Assembly: GCF_024347195.1 (NCBI RefSeq)
Contig: NZ_AP025281.1
Span: 2,852,001 to 2,916,000, forward strand
Origin: Aliamphritea hakodatensis
GTDB taxonomy: Bacteria; Pseudomonadota; Gammaproteobacteria; Pseudomonadales; Balneatricaceae
Length of the DNA stretch: 64,000 nt
Reading direction: 5' to 3'
Below the pieces are notes generated by a model. The model saw only the letters and a program-made list of their open reading frames with translations, was not told the DNA's origin and ran no database searches. Each line of letters starts with the position of its first letter. Position 1 is the stretch's first letter. Shown here piece after piece: positions 24,883 to 33,385 of the stretch. A program made the translations under genes and the position numbers.

Positions 24883-26415
24883 TCAGTCAGGATAACGATC
24901 CCGGGTTGCCACCATTTCATCGAAAGACTCAAAAAACAGCTCCACCAGCTGCGGATCAAATTTCACGCCCCGGTTCGTCTCAATAAACCCGCGAATATCC
25001 TCCAGTGACCAGGGGTCTTTGTAACAGCGCTTTGCACCCAGCGCATCGAAGACATCCACCAATGCCATAATCCGTGCCTCTATCGGAATCTGCTCGCCGG
25101 ACAGCCCTTCCGGATAACCGCTGCCATCCCAGTTTTCGTGGTGGTAGCGGGCAATCCGTGACCCCAGCTGTGCCACCGGCAAATGGCTCTTCGCCAGCAT
25201 ATTACCGCCAATTTCTGCATGGCTCTGCATCACCGACCATTCCGCAGCATCGAGCTTACCCGGCTTACCGAGAATATTATCGGGGATGGCTATTTTACCG
25301 ATATCATGCAGGGGCGCTGCGGTCTTAATCGCCGCGCAAAAACTGTCCGGCAGCCCCACTTTACGGGCCAGCAGCTCACTCAGAATCGCCACCCGCTTCA
25401 CATGGGAACCGGTTTCCTTACTGCGGGCCTCGACCGCTTCCCCCACGATATACATCAGCTCACGCTGGTTATCCGCTAACTGCTGTTTACCAATCAGGTT
25501 CTCAAGAATCAGTGCAATATTGGTGATATACAACTCCGCCAGACGGGCATTAAAGTGCTCGCCTTTATCCGCATATTTCACGTAAAACACTGAACGGGTG
25601 GTGGCAGAGGTCTGAAAGTAGGCCACAAAATAGTCACGGGCCTGAACATTTTGCCCCAGCCGGAAGACAGAACCGATTTGCCGCCTGACCTTTTCCGGTA
25701 TCGCGCTGACACAATGGCTGCCCACACCTTCCCGGCCGCTACAGGCAACCACGGTTTCACGGGTCTCTCCCATGAAATCATCCTCATGACGCACCATGTA
25801 AAAAGACGCCCCTTTGAGGTGCAGCAGAGGCAACATATTATCCAGCGCCGCCAGGGCAAACTCTTCAAGATTCTGAACTTTAAGAATGGTATTTGATGTG
25901 CGGATCAGGTTGCGGAATTCCCTGAGGTTTCTCAGGATGGTTTCAATATCCCGGTAACTGCGAATGCCTGAGATCACCGAGGTGGTCATTTTAAGCGCAG
26001 TAAATTCCGTCTTGGTTTTATAGTCGTTAATGTCATACCGGCGAATGACGTCTTCTTCAGGTGCCATCCCCGCCTGACCGGTCCGCAAGACCAGCCGGAT
26101 AGACTGGTTCTGAAGTTTTTCACGGATCCAGGAAACCAGTTCCAGACCCGCGCTGTCACTTTCCATCACCACATCGACAAATGCCATGGCAAACTCGGTG
26201 CCATTCTGCAGCATGCTGCGGGCTTCAGTACCGTTATAGGCAAAGTGCAGCTTCAGTGGCCGGCCAAATACTTCAACACCGGCAAGAACCAGTTGGGTAA
26301 CATCATGAATAGCCTGCTCATCATCAACCACCAGCACATGCCAGTGATCCACTTCCTCAGGTATATGCACGTGATCTGAGGGTTGCTCAGACCGCTTAAA
26401 CTGAAACAGCGTCAT
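24883..26415 (-). CDS. Response regulator with HD-GYP output domain (cyclic-di-GMP phosphodiesterase)
   Basis: A 510-residue protein. N-terminal receiver domain with acidic pair DDEQ (31-33) and phosphoacceptor D81 (AFVDVVMESDSAG), a middle DUF3369-type sensory domain at about 170-310, and a C-terminal HD-GYP domain: SKETGSHVKRVAILSELLA, the metal-binding PLHDIGKIAIPDNIL, MQSHAEIGGNML and HHENWDGSGYPEGL. The REC-DUF3369-HD-GYP layout is a common orphan or paired c-di-GMP phosphodiesterase. All key HD and GYP residues are present, so it is likely active. It is cotranscribed with the kinase gene downstream. Confidence 0.92.
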   Translation of the reverse strand: MTLFQFKRSEQPSDHVHIPEEVDHWHVLVVDDEQAIHDVTQLVLAGVEVFGRPLKLHFAYNGTEARSMLQNGTEFAMAFVDVVMESDSAGLELVSWIREKLQNQSIRLVLRTGQAGMAPEEDVIRRYDINDYKTKTEFTALKMTTSVISGIRSYRDIETILRNLREFRNLIRTSNTILKVQNLEEFALAALDNMLPLLHLKGASFYMVRHEDDFMGETRETVVACSGREGVGSHCVSAIPEKVRRQIGSVFRLGQNVQARDYFVAYFQTSATTRSVFYVKYADKGEHFNARLAELYITNIALILENLIGKQQLADNQRELMYIVGEAVEARSKETGSHVKRVAILSELLARKVGLPDSFCAAIKTAAPLHDIGKIAIPDNILGKPGKLDAAEWSVMQSHAEIGGNMLAKSHLPVAQLGSRIARYHHENWDGSGYPEGLSGEQIPIEARIMALVDVFDALGAKRCYKDPWSLEDIRGFIETNRGVKFDPQLVELFFESFDEMVATRDRYPD

Positions 26416-27163
26416 ATCGTTATCGTTCCCCCGGATGCATCACACCGAAAACAGCAAACCTGGCCTGACGCACACCTGTAACGTCTTCCTGACACTCTCT
26501 TCCACCGGACCGCTGAAAACAGCCAGTCCATCTTCCATGCAGCCAGTTCAAGCACATTCAGGCTGAACTGCTGCTAACAAAAAAGTAAAAAATACGGGCT
26601 ACAATTCCTGCCCTGCGACATCATTAACCAGCCTGAAACAGCACTGTCTGCTGTCGGTGCAAATACCAGTATCAATAAAAGCCTAACATCAAAATCAGCC
26701 CCCGTATGGCTGGCAGGCACCCTTTTATGCCACTGCAAAACTGCCAAATTCATACGCGACTCCGTACAGAGATATACCGGAAGCCTGCCATCCATTGGAA
26801 ATCAACAGGTTAGCTTTCTCTGCTAATCACCACCTCAGTAAAACCTGGCTAAATAACTGTGGCACAAGATTAACCATTTTAGTAACACCGCTCCGGATCC
26901 TTCCGGAAGCCGGGTAGGAATAGCAGCAAAAAATGATCTGAATCAGTTTTTTTAATCCATTCTAAAAGTTAAAAATATTTTAATAATGCAAGCAAAGCTC
27001 ATAGTCTGAATGCACAACATGAGGGCTGTGTATTTACCCTGCATTACCGGAAAGAGAAACGCTGCGTAATGCTTATGGCCATGCACACCCCGCCCACCCT
27101 GCTGTGTGGGACGGGTCACCAATCCCTCTGAGAAACACTGAATAACAACAACAGGACTCAGAC
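26416..27163. other. Intergenic region upstream of the flavin monooxygenase operon
   Basis: No gene of convincing quality in 748 bp. The region is AT-rich between 26930 and 27010, where it carries the 65-bp element that is repeated before the M20 gene. Near 27088-27116 a GC-rich leader segment (arms resembling CCCGCCCAC and GTGGGACGGG) could form an imperfect hairpin. It also holds the divergent promoter for the response regulator gene. Confidence 0.5.
26947..27011 (+). promoter_or_regulatory. Shared 65-bp regulatory element, copy A (before the flavin monooxygenase gene)
   Basis: It starts with seven T residues, has the core AAAAATATTTTAAT and ends with TCTGAAT, 153 bp before the monooxygenase start. 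It aligns without gaps to 29771-29835 (about 49 of 65 bases identical by hand count). It probably contains the promoter and a regulator site; a CATAGT/CATATT box before TCTGAAT may be the -10 element. Confidence 0.6.
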
Positions 27164-28423
27164 ATGACAGTTGAAAAAATAGACACGCTTGTTATCGGTG
27201 CCGGCCAGGCCGGCGTGGCCATGAGCGAACACCTTAGCAATCTTGATGTGCCACATCTGGTTCTGGAACGTGACCGTATCGCCGAGAAATGGCGTACCGC
27301 CCGCTGGGATTCTCTGGTCGCTAACGGCCCGGCATGGCACGACCGTTTCCCGGGTCTGGAATTTGAAGATGTTGATGCCGATGCCTTTGCCCCGAAAGAA
27401 CGCGTGGCTGACTATTTCAATGACTATGCGAAAAAATTCAACGCACCGATCCGTACCGGTGTGGAAGTTAAAAATGTTGTCCGCAATGCCGACCAGCCAG
27501 GTTTCACCGTAGAAACCTCTGAAGGCACTATTATTGCTAACCGTGTGGTTTCTGCCACCGGCCCTTTCCAGCACCCGGTTATTCCGCCGATTGCACCGAA
27601 AGACGATAACATCCATCAGATTCACTCAGCCGGTTACCGCAACCCGGAACAACTGCCGGAAGGTGCAGTACTGGTCGTGGGTGCAGGTTCATCCGGTGCA
27701 CAAATCGCTGACGAACTGCAACGTGCCGGTAAAAAAGTATACCTGTCTGTTGGCCCGCATGACCGTCCACCACGTTCTTACCGTAACCGCGACTTCTGCT
27801 GGTGGTTAGGTGTACTGGGTGAGTGGGATGCCGAAGCCATGAAACCGGGCACTGAGCACGTCACCATTGCGGTAAGCGGTGCTTACGGTGGCCAGACTGT
27901 CGACTTCCGCCGTCTGGCAAACGAAGGCATGACGCTGGTTGGCCTGACAAAAGCATTTAACAACGGCTCGGTGACCTTCCAGTCAGATCTGGTTGATAAC
28001 CTGAACCGGGGCGACGACAACTATCTGGAATTGCTGGATGCCGCTGATGCCTATATTGAACGCAACGGCCTGGATCTGCCGGAAGAACCGGAAGCCCGCA
28101 CCCGTTTCCCGGATGCAGACTGCATCACCAACCCGATTGTTGAGCTGAACCTGGCCGAAGCCGGTATCACCTCCATCATCTGGGCGACCGGTTTTGCGAC
28201 CGATTACAGCTGGCTGAACGTTAACGCCTTCGACGATAAAGGCAAGCCGGCTCACCAGCGCGGCGTATCCACTGAACCGGGCGTCTACTTTGTTGGCCTG
28301 CCATGGTTATCCCGCCGGGGTTCCACGTTCATCTGGGGTGTGTGGCACGACGCCAAGCACATTGCGGATCACATCGCGACACAGCGTAAGTATCTGGCTT
28401 ACCGCGATTCGTCACAGCGCTAA
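27164..28423 (+). CDS. FAD-dependent monooxygenase of the CzcO/FMO type
   Basis: A 419-residue cytosolic flavoprotein. It has two dinucleotide-binding motifs, GAGQAG at 12-17 for FAD and GAGSSG at 173-178 for NADPH, with the linker segment QIHSAGYRNP between them and the late ATG motif in IIWATGFATDYSWL. The trailing VYFVGLPWLSRRGSTFIWGV is typical of this group. Such enzymes insert oxygen at nitrogen, sulfur or carbon. It is the first gene of a unit with RidA-type and DUF1028 genes and shares its upstream element with the M20 gene. The substrate is not known; a nitrogen compound is likely from context. Confidence 0.85.
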   Translation: MTVEKIDTLVIGAGQAGVAMSEHLSNLDVPHLVLERDRIAEKWRTARWDSLVANGPAWHDRFPGLEFEDVDADAFAPKERVADYFNDYAKKFNAPIRTGVEVKNVVRNADQPGFTVETSEGTIIANRVVSATGPFQHPVIPPIAPKDDNIHQIHSAGYRNPEQLPEGAVLVVGAGSSGAQIADELQRAGKKVYLSVGPHDRPPRSYRNRDFCWWLGVLGEWDAEAMKPGTEHVTIAVSGAYGGQTVDFRRLANEGMTLVGLTKAFNNGSVTFQSDLVDNLNRGDDNYLELLDAADAYIERNGLDLPEEPEARTRFPDADCITNPIVELNLAEAGITSIIWATGFATDYSWLNVNAFDDKGKPAHQRGVSTEPGVYFVGLPWLSRRGSTFIWGVWHDAKHIADHIATQRKYLAYRDSSQR

Positions 28424-28433
28424 ACACCCGTAA

Positions 28434-28458
28434 ACAGGCCGGCTGTCAGCCGGCCTGT
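28434..28458 (+). terminator. Strong hairpin between monooxygenase and RidA-type genes
   Basis: ACAGGCCGGC pairs with GCCGGCCTGT around a 5-nt loop, 11 nt after the monooxygenase stop. No T run follows, so it is more likely an mRNA-processing or stability element than a full terminator. Confidence 0.55.
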
Positions 28459-28483
28459 CTGATCACGTTTTAACTGGAGCAAG

Positions 28484-28906
28484 TTGATGCCAACCCATAC
28501 ACGCATCCGTATGTTCAATACGAAAGAAACCTACCCGAACCAGAGCCTGGACAACGACCTGTGTCAGGCTGTGCGTGCCGGTAACACCGTTTACGTCCGC
28601 GGCCAGGTAGGCACTGATTTTGAAGGTAACCTGGTAGGTCTGGGTGACCCGCAGGCGCAGACAGAACAGGCGATGAAAAACGTCAGGCAACTGCTTGAAG
28701 AAGCCGGTTCAGATCTTAGCCACGTGGTTAAAACCACCACCTACATCATCGACCCGCGCTACCGGGAAGAAGTCTACAAAGAGACCGGTAAGTGGTTCAA
28801 AGGCGTTTACCCGATTTCAACCGGGCTGGTGGTTCAGGCGCTGGCACAGCCTCAGTGGCTGATGGAAATTGACGTGATTGCCGTCATACCGGACGACGAA
28901 GCCTGA
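28484..28906 (+). CDS. RidA/YjgF family protein lacking the canonical arginine
   Basis: A 140-residue trimer-type protein of the RidA fold: AVRAGNTVYVRGQVG, EQAMKNVRQLLEEAGSDLSHVVKTTTYI and the final LMEIDVIAVIPDD are typical. Canonical RidA has an active-site arginine in a P-x-R-S-T motif; here the corresponding stretch is YPISTGLVVQALAQPQW, so the arginine is absent. Enamine/imine deaminase activity is therefore not expected in the classical form, and it belongs with the divergent Rid subfamilies found in catabolic operons. It follows the monooxygenase and precedes the DUF1028 gene. Confidence 0.85.
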   Translation: MMPTHTRIRMFNTKETYPNQSLDNDLCQAVRAGNTVYVRGQVGTDFEGNLVGLGDPQAQTEQAMKNVRQLLEEAGSDLSHVVKTTTYIIDPRYREEVYKETGKWFKGVYPISTGLVVQALAQPQWLMEIDVIAVIPDDEA

Positions 28907-28924
28907 TTACAGACACACCTTACA

Positions 28925-28954
28925 GCCTGCCTCAGTAATGACGCAGGCATTTTT
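28925..28954 (+). terminator. Weak terminator or attenuator between RidA-type and DUF1028 genes
   Basis: GCCTGC pairs with GCAGGC around a 12-nt loop, followed by ATTTTT. The stem is only 6 bp, so partial read-through to the DUF1028 gene is expected. Confidence 0.5.
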
Positions 28955-28978
28955 ACTACAGCACAACAGGATAACAAT

Positions 28979-29650
28979 ATGACATTCTCAGTTGCAGGTA
29001 TTTGTCCTGATACCGGTATGGTCGGCTGCGCGATCACCTCTTCCAGCATTTGCGTCACCAGCCGGTGCGCCTTCGCCCGCAGTGGTACAGGTGTTGCCCT
29101 GACACAGAATATTACCAACCCGGATCTGGGCCCCCTGGCACTCGATCTGCTGGCCGAAGGCCACAATGCTGAAGCCGTGATGGAAAAGCTTCAGGCCGCC
29201 GAACCGCATGTTCAGTGGCGTCAGTTAGGCGTGCTGGATAAAGACGGCAGCGGTGCCACCTTCAGTGGCGCCGAAGCACTGGGCATCTATGCCACTGCCG
29301 AAGGTAAAAACTGCATCGCGATGGGCAACCTGTTGGCCAATACCGATGTGCCACAAGCAATGGCCGATCATTTCGAACACAGCAGCGGCGACCTGGCGGA
29401 CCGCTTGCTAGCCGCGCTGGAAGCCGGTCTGGCCGCCGGCGGTGAACTGGGCCCGGAACATTCAGCCGGCCTGCTGGTATATGGCGAGCCAAACTGGCCC
29501 ATCGTTGATCTGCGGGTTGACTGGCACGTTTCACCCATCAGTGAACTGCGCATGGTACTGAACAACTACCAGCCTCAGATGGATGCTTACATCACCCGGG
29601 CCACAGATCCTGCTAATGCAGAATCCTATGGCGTGCCCGGCGACGAATAA
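28979..29650 (+). CDS. DUF1028 family protein
   Basis: A 223-residue protein with the family signature at the N-terminus (MTFSVAGICPDTGMVGCAITSSS, then RSGTGVALTQNITNPDLG) and ALEAGLAAGGELGPEHSAGLLVYG in the second half, ending with PISELRMVLNNYQPQMDAY. DUF1028 proteins resemble Ntn-hydrolases (inference from fold predictions in the literature) and are often found beside RidA-family, M20 and amino-acid genes, as here, but no activity is established to my knowledge. It may hydrolyse an amide intermediate. A terminator follows. Confidence 0.85.
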   Translation: MTFSVAGICPDTGMVGCAITSSSICVTSRCAFARSGTGVALTQNITNPDLGPLALDLLAEGHNAEAVMEKLQAAEPHVQWRQLGVLDKDGSGATFSGAEALGIYATAEGKNCIAMGNLLANTDVPQAMADHFEHSSGDLADRLLAALEAGLAAGGELGPEHSAGLLVYGEPNWPIVDLRVDWHVSPISELRMVLNNYQPQMDAYITRATDPANAESYGVPGDE

Positions 29651-29672
29651 GCCTCCCAAACCCCCTTACTTT

Positions 29673-29704
29673 AAGCCCGACAAACATAGTTTCCGGGCTT
29701 TTTT
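29673..29704 (+). terminator. Terminator after the DUF1028 gene
   Basis: AAGCCCG pairs with CGGGCTT and six T residues begin within the stem's end. It closes the first transcription unit before the second copy of the shared element. Confidence 0.8.
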
Positions 29705-29770
29705 ATGGCTTAAATCTATGTATTTGACCATGAAGAACAGCCTAATACATTGAAATACAGGCTAAATAAG

Positions 29771-29835
29771 TTTTTTTGATCCAAATCAAAAAATAAAAAT
29801 ATTTTAATGATGAAGAGCAAGGGCATATTCTGAAT
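29771..29835 (+). promoter_or_regulatory. Shared 65-bp regulatory element, copy B (before the M20 deacylase gene)
   Basis: It begins with seven T residues, contains AAAAATATTTTAAT and ends TCTGAAT, 148 bp before the M20 start. The spacing to the start codon nearly equals that of copy A (153 bp), which argues for a common promoter and regulator rather than chance similarity of AT-rich DNA. Confidence 0.6.
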
Positions 29836-29982
29836 TTATCGCCAGCTGGCCTTCTGATCCACGCGTTCAGCCCTGTTCCTGAAAGTATCTGTTCTTCACG
29901 GCGCAGACTTTCAGAAGCACATGAACAACTGCCTTCAGCGGCACAGCCGGCAACTGATAATAACAACGCTCCGGGAAACAAG

Positions 29983-31161
29983 ATGCCACACACCACCCTG
30001 CAACTGCTGCAAGATCTGATCAGCTTTGACACCACCAGCTGCAATTCCAATCTGGAGCTGATGGCCTATGTACAAAGCTATCTGAATGAACAGGGTGTGG
30101 AAAGCCAACTGATTTATGATGCAGCCGGTGGCAAGGCCAACCTCTATGCCACGGTTGCCGGCTCCGCCGCTAACAAGGCAGAAGTAGCAGCGAAAGCGGG
30201 CGTTATGCTATCCGGCCATACCGATACCGTTCCTGTTACCGGCCAGAACTGGACCTGTGACCCTTATCAGTTGAGTGAAACCGATGGCCGTTACTATGGC
30301 CGTGGCACCAGCGATATGAAAACCTTCATCGCCTCGGCCCTGGCTGCGGTACCGGCCATGCAGGCGGCGGTTCTGCAACTGCCGGTGCACCTGGCTTTCT
30401 CCTACGATGAGGAGATCGGTTGTGTGGGCGTACGCCGGATGATCGATACCCTGAAGGATCACCCGGTGAAACCGGCTATCTGCATCATAGGCGAACCGAC
30501 TGAAATGCAGGTGGTAACGGCCCACAAGGGCAAGCTGGCGGCTAAAGTGAGCGTCTACGGTAAAGAATGCCATTCCGGCATGGCACCCTACGGCGTCAAT
30601 GCGGTGAACTACGCCGCCCGGATGATTACCTGGCTGGAACAGCTGGCCCATGAAAAACAGACACTGGGTCCGTTCGAGGACGGCTATGACATCCCCTACA
30701 CCACTGTTCACACCGGTGTCGTTCACGGCGGTACCGTGGTTAACATCGTGCCGAATTACTGTGAATTTGTGTTTGAATTCCGCAACGTTGCCGCCGAAGA
30801 TCCCCGCGGCCTGCTGCAACGCCTACAGGGTTACGCGGACAAGCTCACTGAAGAAATGCGCAATACCAGCCCGGATTGCCGCATTGAAATTAATATCACC
30901 ACTGAATACCCCGGCTTAAGCACCGCCAGCGACAGCGAAGTGATCGCCTTTGTGAAAAATCTTGCGCAGCCGATGGCCAAAAAACATATCAACTTTGGCA
31001 CCGAGGGCGGCCTGTTCAGCAAGGTGCTGGGCATTCCGACCGTTGTCTGCGGCCCTGGCAGCATGGATCAGGGACACAAGCCCGATGAGTTTATCCATAT
31101 TGATCAAATCAACCAGTGCGATGCCTTCATGGCCCGCTTAATTACCCAGCTAAGCGGATAA
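29983..31161 (+). CDS. M20 family deacylase, acetylornithine deacetylase (ArgE)-like
   Basis: A 392-residue zinc-dependent cytosolic hydrolase. Metal ligands and catalytic residues are visible: H79 and D81 in SGHTDTVPV, D111 in GRGTSDMK, the catalytic Glu pair in SYDEEIGC (E143/E144), GEPTEM and the late GHKPDEFI. The dimerisation domain contains ECHSGMAPYGVNA. It is closest in pattern to ArgE, which removes acetyl from N-acetylornithine, but its place in a monooxygenase-RidA-DUF1028 set and beside an APC permease points to another N-acyl amino acid or amide. It carries its own copy of the shared upstream element. Confidence 0.85.
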   Translation: MPHTTLQLLQDLISFDTTSCNSNLELMAYVQSYLNEQGVESQLIYDAAGGKANLYATVAGSAANKAEVAAKAGVMLSGHTDTVPVTGQNWTCDPYQLSETDGRYYGRGTSDMKTFIASALAAVPAMQAAVLQLPVHLAFSYDEEIGCVGVRRMIDTLKDHPVKPAICIIGEPTEMQVVTAHKGKLAAKVSVYGKECHSGMAPYGVNAVNYAARMITWLEQLAHEKQTLGPFEDGYDIPYTTVHTGVVHGGTVVNIVPNYCEFVFEFRNVAAEDPRGLLQRLQGYADKLTEEMRNTSPDCRIEINITTEYPGLSTASDSEVIAFVKNLAQPMAKKHINFGTEGGLFSKVLGIPTVVCGPGSMDQGHKPDEFIHIDQINQCDAFMARLITQLSG

Positions 31162-31291
31162 TCGCCAGCCAGGTTACAGCACCACGCGCACACCTTAAAT
31201 CGCGAAGGAGGTCTTACCCGTTTTAACGTCCGGTCTTATACTTGAATAGGGCCAACCTGATATCAAAAATATAATAAACCAGGAGTAAAAA

Positions 31292-32719
31292 ATGTCTGAC
31301 AATTCTACCTACGCCTCTGGCGGCGCTGAGGCTTCCTCGGGAAGCAGCAGCAAGGGATTCAGCAGAGTACTCGGTTTAGGCTCACTGTTAGCCGTTGCCG
31401 TTGGTCTGGTGGTATCTCAGGGTGTTATGGTTCTGATGCTGCAGGGTGCCGGCATCGCTGGTCTGGGATTCATTATCCCGCTGGCTATCGGCTACATTCT
31501 GGCCCTGACCTACGTCTATTCATTCTCTGAACTGTCACTGATGATTCCCCGTGCGGGCAGTCTCAGTAGTTACACTGAGGTGGCGATTGGCCATTTCCCC
31601 GCCATTCTGGCGGTATTCTCCGGCTATGTCGTCGTGGCAATGTTTGCCCTGTCGGCTGAGCTGTTACTGGTCGACTTCATTATCGACAAGATTTATCCGG
31701 GAGCCTTCCCGCAGTACACCGTAGGCTTTGGCTTACTGGCTATCTTCACCGCACTGAACCTGATGGGCATTGATGTGTTCGCCAAGCTGCAGTCAGTACT
31801 GGCGTTTGTAATGGTTGTTGTATTGCTGGTGCTTGGCCTGACAGCAGTATCAGGTGCAGCTAATCCGCAGCCTGCAGGTCTTGATCTGACCTCTACCTGG
31901 AACCCGCTGGGTGCAGAAGTAATTACTCTGGTTGCACTGGCAATCTGGGGTTATGTCGGCGCGGAGTTTGTTTGCCCGCTGGTAGAAGAATCCAAAAATC
32001 CTGAGCGCAATATTCCCCGCGCGATGATCATCGGTGTTACCGTTATTTTCGGTACGATCGCTATCTACTGCCTGGGTGCCCTGCTGTATATCCCTGCAGA
32101 TGATCTGGCGGCGTCGCCGTTACCGCATTACGATTACTTCAAAGCCGTATTCGGTGATGTAGGCTTAACCTTCCTGGCGGTTGCTGCTGTTACTGCAACC
32201 TGTTCAACGGTTAACACTTCACTGGCTGCGATTCCCCGCATGCTTTACGGTATGGCACAAAACGGCCAGGCATTCCCACAGTTCAAAAAGCTGACCAAAA
32301 ACACAAAAACTCCGTGGGTTGCGGTGGTATTTGTTGCCGCGGTTACCGGCCTGCCAATGCTGGTTATGGGTGATAACCCGGATGCCATCGGCCTGCTGCT
32401 GATCTCCGCAGCAATCGCCTGGTTGCTGGCGTATATCATCACGCACATTAACGTGATCGCCCTGCGTAAGCGTTACCCGGATATGGCGCGTCCGTACAAG
32501 ACACCTTTCTATCCGTTACCTCAGATCATCGGTATTGCCGGTATGATCTATGCGGTGATCTACGCATCACCGGCACCGGAACTGAGCAATCAGATCTTCG
32601 GCGCAGCAGGTGTGGTACTGGGTATCGTATCCGTGATCGGTGTGTTCTGGGTGAAAGTGGTAATGAAGAAGAATCTCTTCGAACCTGAGCCAATCGAAAA
32701 AGCACTGGACGCTGAATAA
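31292..32719 (+). CDS. APC-family amino acid/amine permease
   Basis: A 475-residue inner-membrane transporter with about twelve membrane segments. Typical motifs: LGLGSLLAVAVGLVVSQGVMVLMLQGAG in the first segment, YSFSELSLMIPRAGSLSSYTEVAIGHFPA, IWGYVGAEFVCPLVEESKNPERNIPRAM (the conserved consensus amphipathic region of the APC family) and LRKRYPDMARPYKTPFYP near the C-terminus. AGGAG lies at good spacing before the ATG. It is probably cotranscribed with the M20 gene 130 bp upstream and imports the substrate of this pathway. A perfect terminator follows. Confidence 0.9.
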   Translation: MSDNSTYASGGAEASSGSSSKGFSRVLGLGSLLAVAVGLVVSQGVMVLMLQGAGIAGLGFIIPLAIGYILALTYVYSFSELSLMIPRAGSLSSYTEVAIGHFPAILAVFSGYVVVAMFALSAELLLVDFIIDKIYPGAFPQYTVGFGLLAIFTALNLMGIDVFAKLQSVLAFVMVVVLLVLGLTAVSGAANPQPAGLDLTSTWNPLGAEVITLVALAIWGYVGAEFVCPLVEESKNPERNIPRAMIIGVTVIFGTIAIYCLGALLYIPADDLAASPLPHYDYFKAVFGDVGLTFLAVAAVTATCSTVNTSLAAIPRMLYGMAQNGQAFPQFKKLTKNTKTPWVAVVFVAAVTGLPMLVMGDNPDAIGLLLISAAIAWLLAYIITHINVIALRKRYPDMARPYKTPFYPLPQIIGIAGMIYAVIYASPAPELSNQIFGAAGVVLGIVSVIGVFWVKVVMKKNLFEPEPIEKALDAE

Positions 32720-32735
32720 CAGCTTTTGGAATCAC

Positions 32736-32759
32736 AAGGCAGCTTCGGCTGCCTTTTTT
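32736..32759 (+). terminator. Terminator after the APC permease gene
   Basis: AAGGCAGC and GCTGCCTT form an 8-bp stem with a TTCG tetraloop, followed by a run of T. Confidence 0.92.
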
Positions 32760-32809
32760 ATTTTGTCAGTTTGACTTCGGCCCCTTTGCAGCCTGATCTG
32801 ACGTCAACA

Positions 32810-33145
32810 TTACTGCTGGCGCCTAAATGCCGTCAGATAATCACTGAACGCCTGTACCTGACGGGGCAGATAGCGCCGCTGCGGATATACAATCTGCAAC
32901 CCCACCGTTGCGTCATCCTGCTCACTCAAACCGGCAGTATAGTCTTCCAGTACAGGTACCAGCCGGCCAGCATTCATATCGTTACAAACATCCCAGTATG
33001 ACTTCAGCACAATGCCCATACTCTGCAGCGCCCACTGCCGGACGAGCGCACCGTCATTACCCGGCAGGCCGGCCTGATTTACCACCGCTTTGCGCAGAAT
33101 CTCCCCTTGTCTCCCATGCAGGATAAAAGCACGCTGTTTGGCGGC
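32810..33145 (-). pseudogene. Remnant of a LysR-family regulator (C-terminal end only)
   Basis: The open frame between stops reads like the last 110 residues of a LysR effector domain: RAFILHGRQGE, VNQAGLPGNDGALVRQWALQSMGIVLKSYWD, NAGRLVPVLEDY and LQIVYPQRRYLPRQVQAFSDYL. No start codon with a HTH is present; a TGA at 33146-33148 and unrelated DNA lie upstream, so about 190 N-terminal residues are missing. It adjoins the monooxygenase-M20-APC locus and may be what is left of its regulator or of a transfer event. Confidence 0.8.
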
Positions 33146-33385
33146 TCAGCAGCCGGATGTACAGACTACCCGTTCTCACCGGCCTGAACGGAAAAACAGG
33201 CCCTCAGCTCCAATATTTTCAGGATGTGCCACGCATCCTGAAAATACTTCATAAAAGTTCAGTCAGGATTCAGTTTTTAGATGAAATTACCTATGGATTT
33301 TCGTAGTATCTGTCTAATAAGAAAGGGATTTCTGAATAAAACATGGATGAGGGACCAGTATCGTTGTTGTCATAAGGCTGCTTGA

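Noticed and set aside
26574..26795. Short minus-strand open frame in the 26.4-27.2 kb gap
   Set aside because: No ribosome site, no recognisable composition or family pattern; the stretch fits an intergenic region better.
26861..26880. Sigma-54-like TGGCAC sequence
   Set aside because: The -12 part is TAACC rather than TTGC, so the promoter consensus is not met.
27088..27116. Possible guanidine-type riboswitch in the monooxygenase leader (GGGACGGG)
   Set aside because: Only one ACGG loop-like motif is present and the arms pair imperfectly; the paired-hairpin signature of mini-ykkC and the ykkC core are missing.
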